From NCBI GenBank assembly GCA_035776675.1, contig DASTWO010000131.1:1-47189 (forward strand): DNA of 47,189 nt, read 5' to 3'. Below are positions 7,826 to 15,769 of this stretch, piece after piece. Below the pieces are notes generated by a model. That model saw only the letters and a program-made list of their open reading frames with translations, did no database searches and was not told the origin of the DNA. Position numbers and translations under genes: made by a program. Source of the stretch: DASSOY01 sp035776675. GTDB lineage: Bacteria; Bacillota; Bacilli; Bacillales; DASSOY01. The first letter of the stretch is position 1, and the number at the start of each line of letters is the position of its first letter.

Positions 7826-9166
7826 GTGAGAAACGATTTGATTGCATTGGACAAAAAACATTTTATTCACCCGACATCTTCGATCAAACAGCAGCAGGAA
7901 GACGGCGCAAAGTTTATATTTGAAGAGGGTGACGGGATTTATTTAAAGGATATTGAGGGCAGGACGTTCATTGATGCCATGTCCTCGCTCTGGAATGTTA
8001 ACCTTGGCCATGGGCGAAAGGAATTGGCCGATGCTGCGCATGAACAAATGATGAAAATGGCTTTCAGCTCGGCTTTTTCAACGTTTAGCCACGAACCAGC
8101 GATACGATTGGCGGAGAAGGTTGCGGAGCTGACTCCCGGTGACTTAAATGCGGTCTTTTTTACATCGGGCGGCTCGGAATCAAATGATTCGGCCTTTAAA
8201 TTGGCGCGCCACTATTGGAAGCTAAAGGGTGAGCCGGAGCGCAGGAAAATCATTTCCCGCAAAAAGGCCTACCACGGTGTAGCCGCAGCTGCGACAAGCG
8301 CTACCGGAATCCCTGAGTTTTGGGATATGGCCGGACTGCTTTCTGACGATTTTCACCATGCCGAAGCTCCTTATGAAATCAGCACAGGTGAAGCGATCAA
8401 TTCCATTCGCAAGGTTATCGAGCGGGAAGGGCCTGAAACGATTGCTGCTTTTTTGGCTGAACCTATACAGGGAGCCGGCGGTGTGATCGTTCCGCCTGAT
8501 GATTATTTTGCCGAGGTTCGTAAGCTTTGTGACGAGTACGGGATTCTTTTTATTGCCGATGAGGTCATTACAGGCTTTGGCCGCACCGGAACAATGTTTG
8601 GCCTGGAGCACTGGAATGTTGTTCCCGATATGTTGACGTTTGCAAAGGGTGTTTCGAGCGGCTATATTCCGCTCGGTGGCGTGGCTGTTTCGAATGAAAT
8701 TCATGAATTGCTCAAGGAACGTTCGACCACTACGCTGTTCCATGGATTCACGTACAGCGGCCATCCGGCAGCGTGCATGGTGGGGTTGAAAACCATTGAA
8801 ATCATTGAAAAAGAAAATCTGGTGGAGAATTCCCGAAAAATGGGAGAGGAACTGCTGGCAGGATTTCGACGATTGAAAAATGAAATCAATATCATTGGAG
8901 ATGTCCGATCGGTCGGACTGCTTGGAGCAGTGGAGCTCGTTCAGGAGCCCGCAACCAACAAGCGTTTTCCGGCCAACATGAAAGTGGCCCCGAAGGTTAT
9001 TGAAGCTCTGTACGACCGGGGTGTGATTTGCCGACCTGTAACGTATGATGGAACCGCAATTATTACGTTCGCACCGCCACTTAACGTGAATACGGACCAA
9101 ATAGGCGAAATTGTGGAGAAGCTACATGACGCCTTATTGGCGGTTCGGGAGGAGCTTTCGATATGA
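7826..9166 (+). CDS. Class-III pyridoxal-phosphate omega-aminotransferase
   Basis: Transfers an amino group from an omega-amino acid or amine to pyruvate or 2-oxoglutarate, giving an aldehyde. 446 residues from GTG 7826, which follows AAAGGGGAGGA; an upstream in-frame ATG lies inside the previous gene. Segments seen: GSESNDSAFKLARHYW, EPIQGAGGVIVPP, the cofactor-binding aspartate in FIADEVITGFGRTG, and the Schiff-base lysine in LTFAKGVSSGY. This type includes beta-alanine/omega-amino acid:pyruvate and polyamine transaminases. The product would suit the aldehyde dehydrogenase at the head of the operon. Confidence 0.9.
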   Translation: MRNDLIALDKKHFIHPTSSIKQQQEDGAKFIFEEGDGIYLKDIEGRTFIDAMSSLWNVNLGHGRKELADAAHEQMMKMAFSSAFSTFSHEPAIRLAEKVAELTPGDLNAVFFTSGGSESNDSAFKLARHYWKLKGEPERRKIISRKKAYHGVAAAATSATGIPEFWDMAGLLSDDFHHAEAPYEISTGEAINSIRKVIEREGPETIAAFLAEPIQGAGGVIVPPDDYFAEVRKLCDEYGILFIADEVITGFGRTGTMFGLEHWNVVPDMLTFAKGVSSGYIPLGGVAVSNEIHELLKERSTTTLFHGFTYSGHPAACMVGLKTIEIIEKENLVENSRKMGEELLAGFRRLKNEINIIGDVRSVGLLGAVELVQEPATNKRFPANMKVAPKVIEALYDRGVICRPVTYDGTAIITFAPPLNVNTDQIGEIVEKLHDALLAVREELSI

Positions 9167-9864
9167 AAAAGCTGAAAACGGCGAAAGAGGCGGTTAAGTC
9201 CATTCAGGACGGAGATCGGGTTCTCGTCGGCGGTTTTGGCTTGTGCGGTACGCCTTTTACCATGATTGATGTGATATCCGAGCAGGATCTGGCCCGAAAT
9301 TTAACCGTCGTCAGCAATAATCTTGGTGAAGCGGGTAAGGGGCTAGGAAAATTGTTGTTAAGCGGTCATTTGAAAAAGGCGGTTGGTTCGTATTTTACAT
9401 CAAACCGGGATGCCGTAGCGGCGTGGCAGCGGGGTGAATTGGAAATTGAATTGGTGCCGCAAGGGACGCTGGCGGAAGCGATTCGGGCTGGCGGTGCCGG
9501 GATCGCAGGGTTTTATACGCGTACAGCGGTCGGTACCCGGCTGGCTGAAGGCAAGGAAGAACGGGAATTTGACGGGGAGCGGTATATTCTGATTGAAGGC
9601 ATTCGCGCTGAAGTTGCGGTAATTAAGGCGTGGAAAGCTGATACAATGGGCAATTTAATGTATTCGGATACGGCGTGTAATTTCAACCCTCTGATGGCGA
9701 CAGCGGCGGATTTCGTGATCGCAGAAGTCGAGGAGGTTGTTGAAGCCGGAAAGATTAGGCCAGAACAGATCGTGACTCCCCATAATTACGTCGATGTTGT
9801 GGTTCGCAATGAAAGATACGAGAAACGCGGAGGTGTCTATGTTGAAAAAGAAACATCCGCATAG
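9163..9864 (+). CDS. 3-oxoacid CoA-transferase, subunit A
   Basis: Alpha subunit of a two-subunit CoA-transferase (family I; ScoA/AtoD/PcaI relatives) that moves CoA from succinyl- or acetyl-CoA to a carboxylic acid. 233 residues. The N-terminal VLVGGFGLCGTPF is the CoA-binding glycine signature of the alpha subunit. Start ATG 9163 overlaps the previous stop (ATGA) after GGGAGGAG, and the gene overlaps subunit B by 26 bp. Which acid is activated cannot be told from sequence. Confidence 0.92.
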   Translation: MKKLKTAKEAVKSIQDGDRVLVGGFGLCGTPFTMIDVISEQDLARNLTVVSNNLGEAGKGLGKLLLSGHLKKAVGSYFTSNRDAVAAWQRGELEIELVPQGTLAEAIRAGGAGIAGFYTRTAVGTRLAEGKEEREFDGERYILIEGIRAEVAVIKAWKADTMGNLMYSDTACNFNPLMATAADFVIAEVEEVVEAGKIRPEQIVTPHNYVDVVVRNERYEKRGGVYVEKETSA

Positions 9865-10528
9865 GATCAGAATCGCTAATCGGATCGCCAAAGAACTAGA
9901 GTCTGGGGACGTGATTAACCTTGGCGTCGGGATTCCGACGCTCATCCCCGATTACGTGGATCCGGGAAAGAAGTTGTATCTGCAATCGGAAAACGGCGTG
10001 CTGGGCATGGGACCGACTCCGCCGGATGAAGAAATCGATATGGATTTGATCAGCGCCAGCAAAAAGCCGATCACCTATGACGCAGGAGCGGCCTTGTTTC
10101 ACAGCGCGGATTCCTTCGCAATGATACGTGGCGGCCATGTGAATGTAGCAGTACTCGGCGCTTTACAGGTGAGCGAAACCGGGGAAATCGCAAATTGGGC
10201 GATCCCTGGAGAGACGATTCTCGGTGTCGGCGGTGCCATGGATCTAGTCGCCGGGGCCAGGAGATTGATTATCGCGCTGACACACATCTCCAAAAACGGT
10301 GAACCGAAGCTTGTGGAGGAGTTAAGCTTTCCGACAAGCGGCGTTCGCAAGGCTCAAATGGCTGTGACTGAAAAAGGTGTGTTTACGTTTGAGGACGGGG
10401 TGATGACCTTGACAGAAATCGCTCCGGATGTGTCGGTGGAAGAGGTTTATAAAACGACGAAGGCGAATTTTACAGTGGCTTCCGACCTGAAAATCATGGA
10501 GACTGAATCAGAGCAAACAATCAATTAA
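9839..10528 (+). CDS. 3-oxoacid CoA-transferase, subunit B
   Basis: Catalytic beta subunit; the glutamate in QSENGVLGMGP (E51) is the expected acyl-enzyme residue. The glycine-rich NLGVGIPTL lies just before it. 229 residues from ATG 9839, preceded by GGAGG; a longer frame begins at 9794 but would overlap subunit A further. Translationally coupled with subunit A. Confidence 0.92.
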   Translation: MLKKKHPHRIRIANRIAKELESGDVINLGVGIPTLIPDYVDPGKKLYLQSENGVLGMGPTPPDEEIDMDLISASKKPITYDAGAALFHSADSFAMIRGGHVNVAVLGALQVSETGEIANWAIPGETILGVGGAMDLVAGARRLIIALTHISKNGEPKLVEELSFPTSGVRKAQMAVTEKGVFTFEDGVMTLTEIAPDVSVEEVYKTTKANFTVASDLKIMETESEQTIN

Positions 10529-10547
10529 GGGGATGGAGAGGGTTACC

Positions 10548-11699
10548 TTGGATTTTACATTTTCCAAAGATATTGAAATGCTTCGCAAGAATGTCCGCCG
10601 GTTTGTTCAGGAAGAAGTTGAGGCCGTTGCGATGGATATTGAGAGGAACAACGAGATTCCGAAAAAGATCGTGGAAATGTCGAAGGAAATGGGCCTGTTC
10701 GGCATCAGCATTCCGGAGGAGTACGGAGGGCTCGGTCTTGACATGGTGGGGAAGTGCGCGATTTATGAAGAGCTGGGAAAGACGCATAATGGCTACACAA
10801 CGCTGCTTGGTGCACACACAGGAATAGGGACAGTCGGGATTGTGGAGCTTGGTACTGAAGAGCAGAAGCAAAAGTATTTGCCGAACCTCGCGAGCGGTCA
10901 ATGGATTGGGGCTTTCGCACTGACAGAGCCGAGTGCTGGATCGAATGCGGCGAATTTGAAAACCCGCGCCGAGAAGAAAGGCGACCGGTATATTTTAAAC
11001 GGGTCAAAGCACTATATTACGAATGCAGTGGACGGCCATGTGTTTACCGTTATGGCGGTTACTGATCCGGAAAAGGGCGCGAAAGGCATTACTTCTTTTA
11101 TTGTTGAAAAAGATTTTCCCGGTTTCCAGGTCGGCAAGGTGGAAGACAAAATGGGGCTGCGCGGTTCTCATTCAGCGGAATTATTCTTTGAAGACTGCGA
11201 GGTTCCCGCAGAGAATGTGCTTGGTGAAGAAAATCGGGGTTATGTCAATGCCCTGAAGATTCTTGCGAATGGCAGGGCCGGATTGGCTGCGCGAAATCTT
11301 GGTTCGTGTGAAAAGCTTTTGGAGATGTCGCTTGATCACGCGATGACACGTGAACAGTTCGGAAAACCGATTTTTGAACAGCAAGCCATCCAGCATATGC
11401 TTTCCGATATGGCGACGGATATAGAATTATTGCGAGGGGTGACGTACAGGTCTGCATGGATGGCGGACACAGGTCAGCGTGTCGTAAAGGATGCGGCAAT
11501 TGCTAAATTGTCAGGCTCTGAGATTTACAATCGTGTTGCGGATTTAGCTGTGCAGATTCACGGGGGTATCGGCTATATGAAAGACTTTCCGATTGAGCGG
11601 TTTTACCGTGATGCGCGCATCACGAAAATTTATGAAGGCACGAGCCAGATTCAGAAAAATATCATTGCAAGTGAGCTGAAGCGTGCTTATTCGAAGTAG
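10548..11699 (+). CDS. Acyl-CoA dehydrogenase
   Basis: FAD enzyme forming the trans-2 double bond of an acyl-CoA and passing electrons to electron-transfer flavoprotein. 383 residues. Seen: FALTEPSAGSNAANL (FAD/substrate region), MGLRGSHSAEL, QIHGGIGYMKDFPIER, and the catalytic base E363 in YEGTSQIQ, the position used by short- and medium-chain members. I chose TTG 10548, which has GGAGAGG at normal spacing and gives the family N-terminus MDFTFSKD; ATG 10533 directly abuts AAGGGG. No enoyl-CoA hydratase or 3-hydroxyacyl-CoA dehydrogenase accompanies it in this operon. Confidence 0.9.
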   Translation: MDFTFSKDIEMLRKNVRRFVQEEVEAVAMDIERNNEIPKKIVEMSKEMGLFGISIPEEYGGLGLDMVGKCAIYEELGKTHNGYTTLLGAHTGIGTVGIVELGTEEQKQKYLPNLASGQWIGAFALTEPSAGSNAANLKTRAEKKGDRYILNGSKHYITNAVDGHVFTVMAVTDPEKGAKGITSFIVEKDFPGFQVGKVEDKMGLRGSHSAELFFEDCEVPAENVLGEENRGYVNALKILANGRAGLAARNLGSCEKLLEMSLDHAMTREQFGKPIFEQQAIQHMLSDMATDIELLRGVTYRSAWMADTGQRVVKDAAIAKLSGSEIYNRVADLAVQIHGGIGYMKDFPIERFYRDARITKIYEGTSQIQKNIIASELKRAYSK

Positions 11700-11709
11700 A
11701 GTTGGGTTA

Positions 11710-11830
11710 GACGCAAAAAATCCATTTTTGACGCATATCTTTGAGATTTGACGCAATTCTTTCGGGATTCGACGCAAATCATCTGATTTTGACGCATAAA
11801 TTTTGTTTCCGACGCAAACCAGCCAGAAAC
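11710..11830 (+). repeat. Six-copy GACGCA array with 20-bp spacing and internal dyads
   Basis: GACGCA begins at 11710, 11730, 11750, 11771, 11791 and 11811, spacing 20, 20, 21, 20, 20 bp. The segment between cores varies, but several segments are inverted repeats with different sequences, for example AAAAA-tcca-TTTTT, ATCT-ttg-AGAT and AAATCA-tc-TGATTT. The array occupies the gap between the acyl-CoA dehydrogenase and thiolase genes. Conserved core, fixed period and changing but self-complementary filler suggest protein binding or a chain of small RNA hairpins. Confidence 0.85.
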
Positions 11831-11852
11831 GGTTGCCCAGGTAGGCCGTTTC
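11826..11852 (+). other. Hairpin following the GACGCA array
   Basis: GAAACGG (11826-11832) pairs perfectly with CCGTTTC (11846-11852) across a 13-base loop. There is no U-run after it, so it is not a normal intrinsic terminator. It may be an RNA-processing or stability element separating the two halves of the gene set. Confidence 0.5.
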
Positions 11853-11915
11853 GGAATGAAAAAATCGATTTGACTGGATCTTGTCTGCATAAAGCAAAGA
11901 GGAAGGGCGATTCAT

Positions 11916-13109
11916 GTGAAAAACGTAGTGATTATTGACGGTGTCCGTACCGCAGTGGGACGCATGGGAGGTGCGTTGAAGGATGTGGAGGTTGATCATC
12001 TGTCGGCGCACGTGATGAAAGAAGCTTTGACGCGAAGCGGCGTGAGCGGGAGCGACATAGAAGAAGTGGTGTGGGGGCAGGCCAAGCAAAGTTCGGATAC
12101 TTCCAATCTTGCGCACGTGGCGGGACTTCGGGCCGGTTTGCCGGTCGAGGTGCCAGGCTACACGGTGCATCGGCAGTGCGGTTCAGGCTTGCAGGCAATG
12201 AACAGCGCCTGGCAGGAAATTCAGTGCGGCCAGATTGACGTCGCGCTTGCGGGCGGCGGAGAGAGCATGAGCACGGCCCCGTATTATTTACGAAATGCCC
12301 GTTACGGCTATGAAGCGGGAAATGCGGAACTCGTCGACCCCAATACGGAAAGTCAGCCGCGATCGCAGCCGATTGAAGTGTACGGGAATTTGACGATGGG
12401 ATTGACAGCTGAGAATTTGGCGGAAAAATATGGAGTGAGTCGCGAGGAGCAAGATGAATTTGCCCTTGAAAGCCAGAGAAAAGCGTGGAACGCGATTGAA
12501 TCAGGTCTTTTCAAGGATGAAATTCTGCCATATGAGGTGAAAAGGAAAAAAGAAACCGTGACCGTGGACACCGACGAGCATCCGCGGAAAACCTCAATAG
12601 AGAAACTGGCGAAATTGCCGGCGGTGTTCAAGGAGGGAGGCACGGTTACGCCAGGAAATGCAAGCGGACGCAATGATGGTGCAGCGGCAGTTGTGATGAT
12701 GACAGAGGAAGAGGCGAAGAAACGCGGGCTCCAACCGCGTGTAAGGTTGGTATCACAGGCTGTAGCAGGAGTTGATCCTGCTTATATGGGAATTGGGCCG
12801 GTTCCTGCGACTAGGAAGGCGTTGAAGCAGGCAGATCTGAAAATTGACGATATTGATCTGATCGAGCTGAATGAAGCTTTCGCTGCACAGTCCATTCCGG
12901 TTATTCGAGAACTCGGGATAGACAAGAATAAATTAAATCCGAATGGTGGGGCGATTGCGCTTGGCCATCCAATCGGGGCTACAGGTGCGATCTTGATGAC
13001 AAAATTGATGTATGAAATGGAACGCCGAGGCAGCAGATATGGTCTGGTGACATTATGCATTGGCGGCGGACAGGGCATCGCTGCGATTGTAGAAAATTTA
13101 CGCGTATAG
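11916..13109 (+). CDS. Acetyl-CoA C-acyltransferase (thiolase)
   Basis: Cleaves a 3-oxoacyl-CoA to acetyl-CoA and a shortened acyl-CoA. 397 residues from GTG 11916 (AGGAAGGG upstream; the ATG two bases earlier is out of frame). All catalytic positions are present: C88 in HRQCGSGLQ, H351 in ALGHPIGATGA and C381 in LCIGGGQG. The last step of the pathway implied by the operon. It may be a degradative thiolase for a branched or dicarboxylic 3-oxoacyl-CoA as well as acetoacetyl-CoA. Confidence 0.92.
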   Translation: MKNVVIIDGVRTAVGRMGGALKDVEVDHLSAHVMKEALTRSGVSGSDIEEVVWGQAKQSSDTSNLAHVAGLRAGLPVEVPGYTVHRQCGSGLQAMNSAWQEIQCGQIDVALAGGGESMSTAPYYLRNARYGYEAGNAELVDPNTESQPRSQPIEVYGNLTMGLTAENLAEKYGVSREEQDEFALESQRKAWNAIESGLFKDEILPYEVKRKKETVTVDTDEHPRKTSIEKLAKLPAVFKEGGTVTPGNASGRNDGAAAVVMMTEEEAKKRGLQPRVRLVSQAVAGVDPAYMGIGPVPATRKALKQADLKIDDIDLIELNEAFAAQSIPVIRELGIDKNKLNPNGGAIALGHPIGATGAILMTKLMYEMERRGSRYGLVTLCIGGGQGIAAIVENLRV

Positions 13110-13125
13110 AAAAGTAGGGGCGACT

Positions 13126-13821
13126 ATGAATCGATTGCTATATGAGGAGATTGTGCAAAAAATAGAAGAGCAAATTTACAAAGGGAGCTTGGAAGATGGG
13201 GATAAGCTCCCTTCTGAGAGGGAATTAGCTGAGGAGTTTGCCGTCAGCCGAAATGTTATCCGCGAGGCGATCGGTACACTTCGTGAAAAAGGTTTTATTG
13301 TCGTGAGGCAGGGAAAAGGCGCATACGTGACGAAACAGAATAATGGAGTCGTTACGGAAACGTTGAGTCGGATGTTGCGTGGTGACGATTCCACGGGAGA
13401 AGACATTCTTGAAGTGCGAGAAGCGTTGGAAATTGCCATTATCCGTAAAGCCGTTCACAAGGCGAGTCCAGCAAATATTGAGATGTTAAAATCCATTTAT
13501 GGAAAAATGGAAGACAAGAAACAATATGTCAACCAATTCATTGAGGAAGACGCCGGTTTTCACAGAACACTTGCGGAGGCGACCCAGAACCGAATCTTTC
13601 CACTGTTGATAGATTCATTTTATGAGTTGACTGAAGGTTCAATTTTTTCTCTGACCCAATTAACGCCATACAGTGTAGACGACGCGCAGAATCATCATTG
13701 GGATTTAATTAAAGCTATTGAGGGGGGTGACGAAGAGTCGGCGGTATCAACCATTCAAGGACATATCGAACTGTTGCGAAAGGAAGTAGCGGTATTAAAA
13801 AAAGGGAGGAAAGTTCCGTGA
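13126..13821 (+). CDS. GntR-family transcriptional regulator, FadR subfamily
   Basis: DNA-binding regulator of 231 residues. The winged-helix domain spans about residues 1-70, with recognition segment EEFAVSRNVIREAIGTLREKG. A helical FCD effector domain follows; histidines in FHRTLAEA, HHWDLIKA and GHIELL fit the FCD metal/ligand site. It lies 16 bp after the thiolase gene and overlaps the acyl-CoA ligase by GTGA, so it is co-transcribed with catabolic genes. Likely target: the dyad at 3746-3762 over the promoter of the same gene set. An acyl-CoA or carboxylate ligand is plausible but unproven. Confidence 0.9.
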   Translation: MNRLLYEEIVQKIEEQIYKGSLEDGDKLPSERELAEEFAVSRNVIREAIGTLREKGFIVVRQGKGAYVTKQNNGVVTETLSRMLRGDDSTGEDILEVREALEIAIIRKAVHKASPANIEMLKSIYGKMEDKKQYVNQFIEEDAGFHRTLAEATQNRIFPLLIDSFYELTEGSIFSLTQLTPYSVDDAQNHHWDLIKAIEGGDEESAVSTIQGHIELLRKEVAVLKKGRKVP

Positions 13822-15383
13822 TCGAACGTACACGCCGACAAACGATCGGCGACACACTGCGGCGAAGCCGAAAGCGGTACCCGAACAAGTTGGCTCTTAA
13901 GTGGAAGGACAATGTGTTGACTTTTCGTCAGTTCGATGAAAAGGTCAATCAGCTGGCACATCGTTTGTTGGCGGCCAAGGTGAAAAAAGGGGAACGGATT
14001 GCCATTCTCGCTACAAATTGTTTAGATATTGCCATAGTTCATTATGCATCTGCGAGGATCGGTGCCATTACTGTTCCGATTAATTTCATGCTTAAGCCGG
14101 AGGAAGTCCACTACATATTAAATCATAGTGAACCGGTCGTTTTGTTCGCCACCCTGAACCGATTGACTACGGCTGAAGCTGCCATAGCCGAGTATTCAGG
14201 TTTAAGGACGAAAGTTTTACTCGATACCAATGAGTCACAGTCCGGGTGGGAGGAGCTTTCCGGCTGGATTGAAGAAGAGTCTGTGGACGACCCTGACGTG
14301 GAAGTTGATGATCAAGATGTCGTGAATATTCTCTATACGAGTGGAACCGAATCCAAACCAAAAGGCGTTATGTTGACTCACCAGAATCTGATTACAGAAT
14401 ACGTAAGCTGCATTGTTGATTTTCATTTTAATGTGGAAGATACATTGATTCATGCGCTTCCGTTGTTTCACAGTGCCCAACTTCACGCTTTTCTTGGACC
14501 GTCTGTTTATCTCGGTTCTTCCGGTGTCATTCTTGAATCTCCACAGCCGGAAATCTTGATGGAAACTTTGTCACGGGAGAAGGTGACACAGTTTTTTTGC
14601 CCGCCAACCGTTTGGATTGCCATGATCCGTCACTCCGATTTCCGACCCGAATATTTGTCAGCGTTAAGAAAATGTTATTTCGGGGCTTCCGCCACCCCGA
14701 TGGAGGTCTTGAAAGAAGCGGGGGAAATGCTGCCGCAGGTGCGGTTTTGGAATACATATGGTCAGACTGAGGTAGCACCGTTCGCAACGGTTCTGCAGCC
14801 GGAAGAACAACTTAACAAGATCGGAACAGTTGGCCGGCCGTGTTTAAATATGGAGACGAAAGTCGTTAATGATCTGGACCAGGAAGTTTCCCCAGGAACC
14901 CTGGGTGAAATTGTTCATCGTTCCCCGCATGTAATGGCAGGCTACTATCGCGATGAAGAAAAAACAAAAGCGGTTTTTCAAAATGAATGGTTCCATACAG
15001 GTGATCTCGGTTTCTTCGATAAGGATGGATATCTGACTGTAGTCGACCGAAAGAAAGATATGATTAAGACTGGTGGAGAGAACGTGGCCAGCCTGGAGGT
15101 TGAAGAAATCTTGTATCAGCACCCTACTGTGAATGAGGTTTCTGTAATCGGGGTGCCCCATCCTTATTGGATAGAGGCAATCGTGGCCGTGATTGTTGCC
15201 AAACCAGGCCAAACGGTTGACGAAATCGAACTGCAATCGTTCTGCAAGGAGAATTTGGCAGATTTCAAAGTGCCTAAATTCTTTGTGGTGGCTGATGATT
15301 TGCCCAGAAATCCGAGTGGAAAAATACTCAAACGGGAACTACGAGAACAATATAAGGACTTTGCAGAGGAAATTGAATTGTAA
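13818..15383 (+). CDS. AMP-forming acyl-CoA synthetase
   Basis: Activates a carboxylic acid to an acyl-CoA through an acyl-adenylate. 521 residues, complete. The phosphate-binding motif YTSGTESKPKGVMLTH is near residue 173, the adenine region WNTYGQTE is central, WFHTGDLGFFDKDGY with DRKKDMIKTGGENV is the hinge region, and the C-terminal GKILKREL carries the catalytic lysine. GTG 13818 overlaps the regulator's stop and is preceded by GGGAGGA. The operon thus has two activation options, ATP-driven here and by CoA transfer at 9163. Medium-chain or aromatic substrates are both possible. Confidence 0.9.
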   Translation: MIERTRRQTIGDTLRRSRKRYPNKLALKWKDNVLTFRQFDEKVNQLAHRLLAAKVKKGERIAILATNCLDIAIVHYASARIGAITVPINFMLKPEEVHYILNHSEPVVLFATLNRLTTAEAAIAEYSGLRTKVLLDTNESQSGWEELSGWIEEESVDDPDVEVDDQDVVNILYTSGTESKPKGVMLTHQNLITEYVSCIVDFHFNVEDTLIHALPLFHSAQLHAFLGPSVYLGSSGVILESPQPEILMETLSREKVTQFFCPPTVWIAMIRHSDFRPEYLSALRKCYFGASATPMEVLKEAGEMLPQVRFWNTYGQTEVAPFATVLQPEEQLNKIGTVGRPCLNMETKVVNDLDQEVSPGTLGEIVHRSPHVMAGYYRDEEKTKAVFQNEWFHTGDLGFFDKDGYLTVVDRKKDMIKTGGENVASLEVEEILYQHPTVNEVSVIGVPHPYWIEAIVAVIVAKPGQTVDEIELQSFCKENLADFKVPKFFVVADDLPRNPSGKILKRELREQYKDFAEEIEL

Positions 15384-15390
15384 GTCTCAC

Positions 15391-15421
15391 AACAAGTTGC
15401 CTTCAAGGCTGCTTGTTTTTT
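15391..15421 (+). terminator. Intrinsic terminator of the catabolic operon
   Basis: AACAAG-tt-GCCTT loop AAGGC-tg-CTTGTT followed by six T. The stem lies 8 bp after the acyl-CoA ligase stop codon and closes the gene set. Confidence 0.85.
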
Positions 15422-15462
15422 ATGAAAATCCATTATTTCCGAGAAAAATTCAAGAAAAGGGG

Positions 15463-15491
15463 TTGACGTGGGAAATAACTATAGCTAATAT
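15463..15491 (+). promoter_or_regulatory. Predicted sigma-A promoter of the LacI gene
   Basis: TTGACG (15463-15468), 17 bp, TAATAT (15486-15491). Start expected near 15498, just before the first operator and about 270 bases upstream of the coding start. Confidence 0.75.
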
Positions 15492-15503
15492 TAAGATAAT
15501 TAA

Positions 15504-15519
15504 TCGAAAGCGGTTTCGA
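15504..15519 (+). promoter_or_regulatory. LacI-family operator O1
   Basis: TCGAAAGCGGTTTCGA is a 16-bp dyad (TCGAAA/TTTCGA around GCGG), the usual shape of LacI/GalR-family operators. It overlies positions about +6 to +22 of the predicted transcript, so binding would repress the LacI gene. It resembles cre but fails two consensus positions, favouring the local LacI protein over CcpA. Confidence 0.65.
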
Positions 15520-15713
15520 AATTAAAAACCAATAAACACTGATATTCAATAAGAATATTCAAAAGTGTATTTTGCCCTGGATGGTGGCTGAATACGTCTA
15601 ATACCTTTATAAATCAATGTTTTTTTGTTTATTTATAAAGTTAGGTTCAAACCAGTATGTACTAAAAGGAAACTAATACCGCGGGAAACTTCGGCATTTT
15701 ATTATTCAAAAAC

Positions 15714-15729
15714 TTAAGCGGTTTCGAAA
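15714..15729 (+). promoter_or_regulatory. LacI-family operator O2
   Basis: TTAAGCGGTTTCGAAA repeats the O1 core (AAGCGGTTTCGA) with a degenerate left half, 41 bp before the LacI start codon and 210 bp (about 20 helical turns) from O1. Suitable for looped repression. Confidence 0.55.
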
Positions 15730-15769
15730 TAAGTGATGAAAACCAAAATGGAAAGCAAGGGAGCAGAAA

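Larger units (their letters stand above)
15422..15769 (+). other. Long leader and control region of the LacI gene
   Basis: About 350 bp without a gene between the operon terminator and the LacI gene. It contains a strong promoter, two similar GCGG-centred dyads about 210 bp apart, and a 10-bp perfect inverted repeat (CTTTATAAAT 15605-15614 with ATTTATAAAG 15631-15640, 16-base loop). No ORF with a ribosome site is visible in the leader. Confidence 0.7.

Noticed and set aside
8222..9100. 292-codon open frame on the minus strand
   Set aside because: Antisense to the class-III aminotransferase, which has all catalytic motifs in the sense frame.
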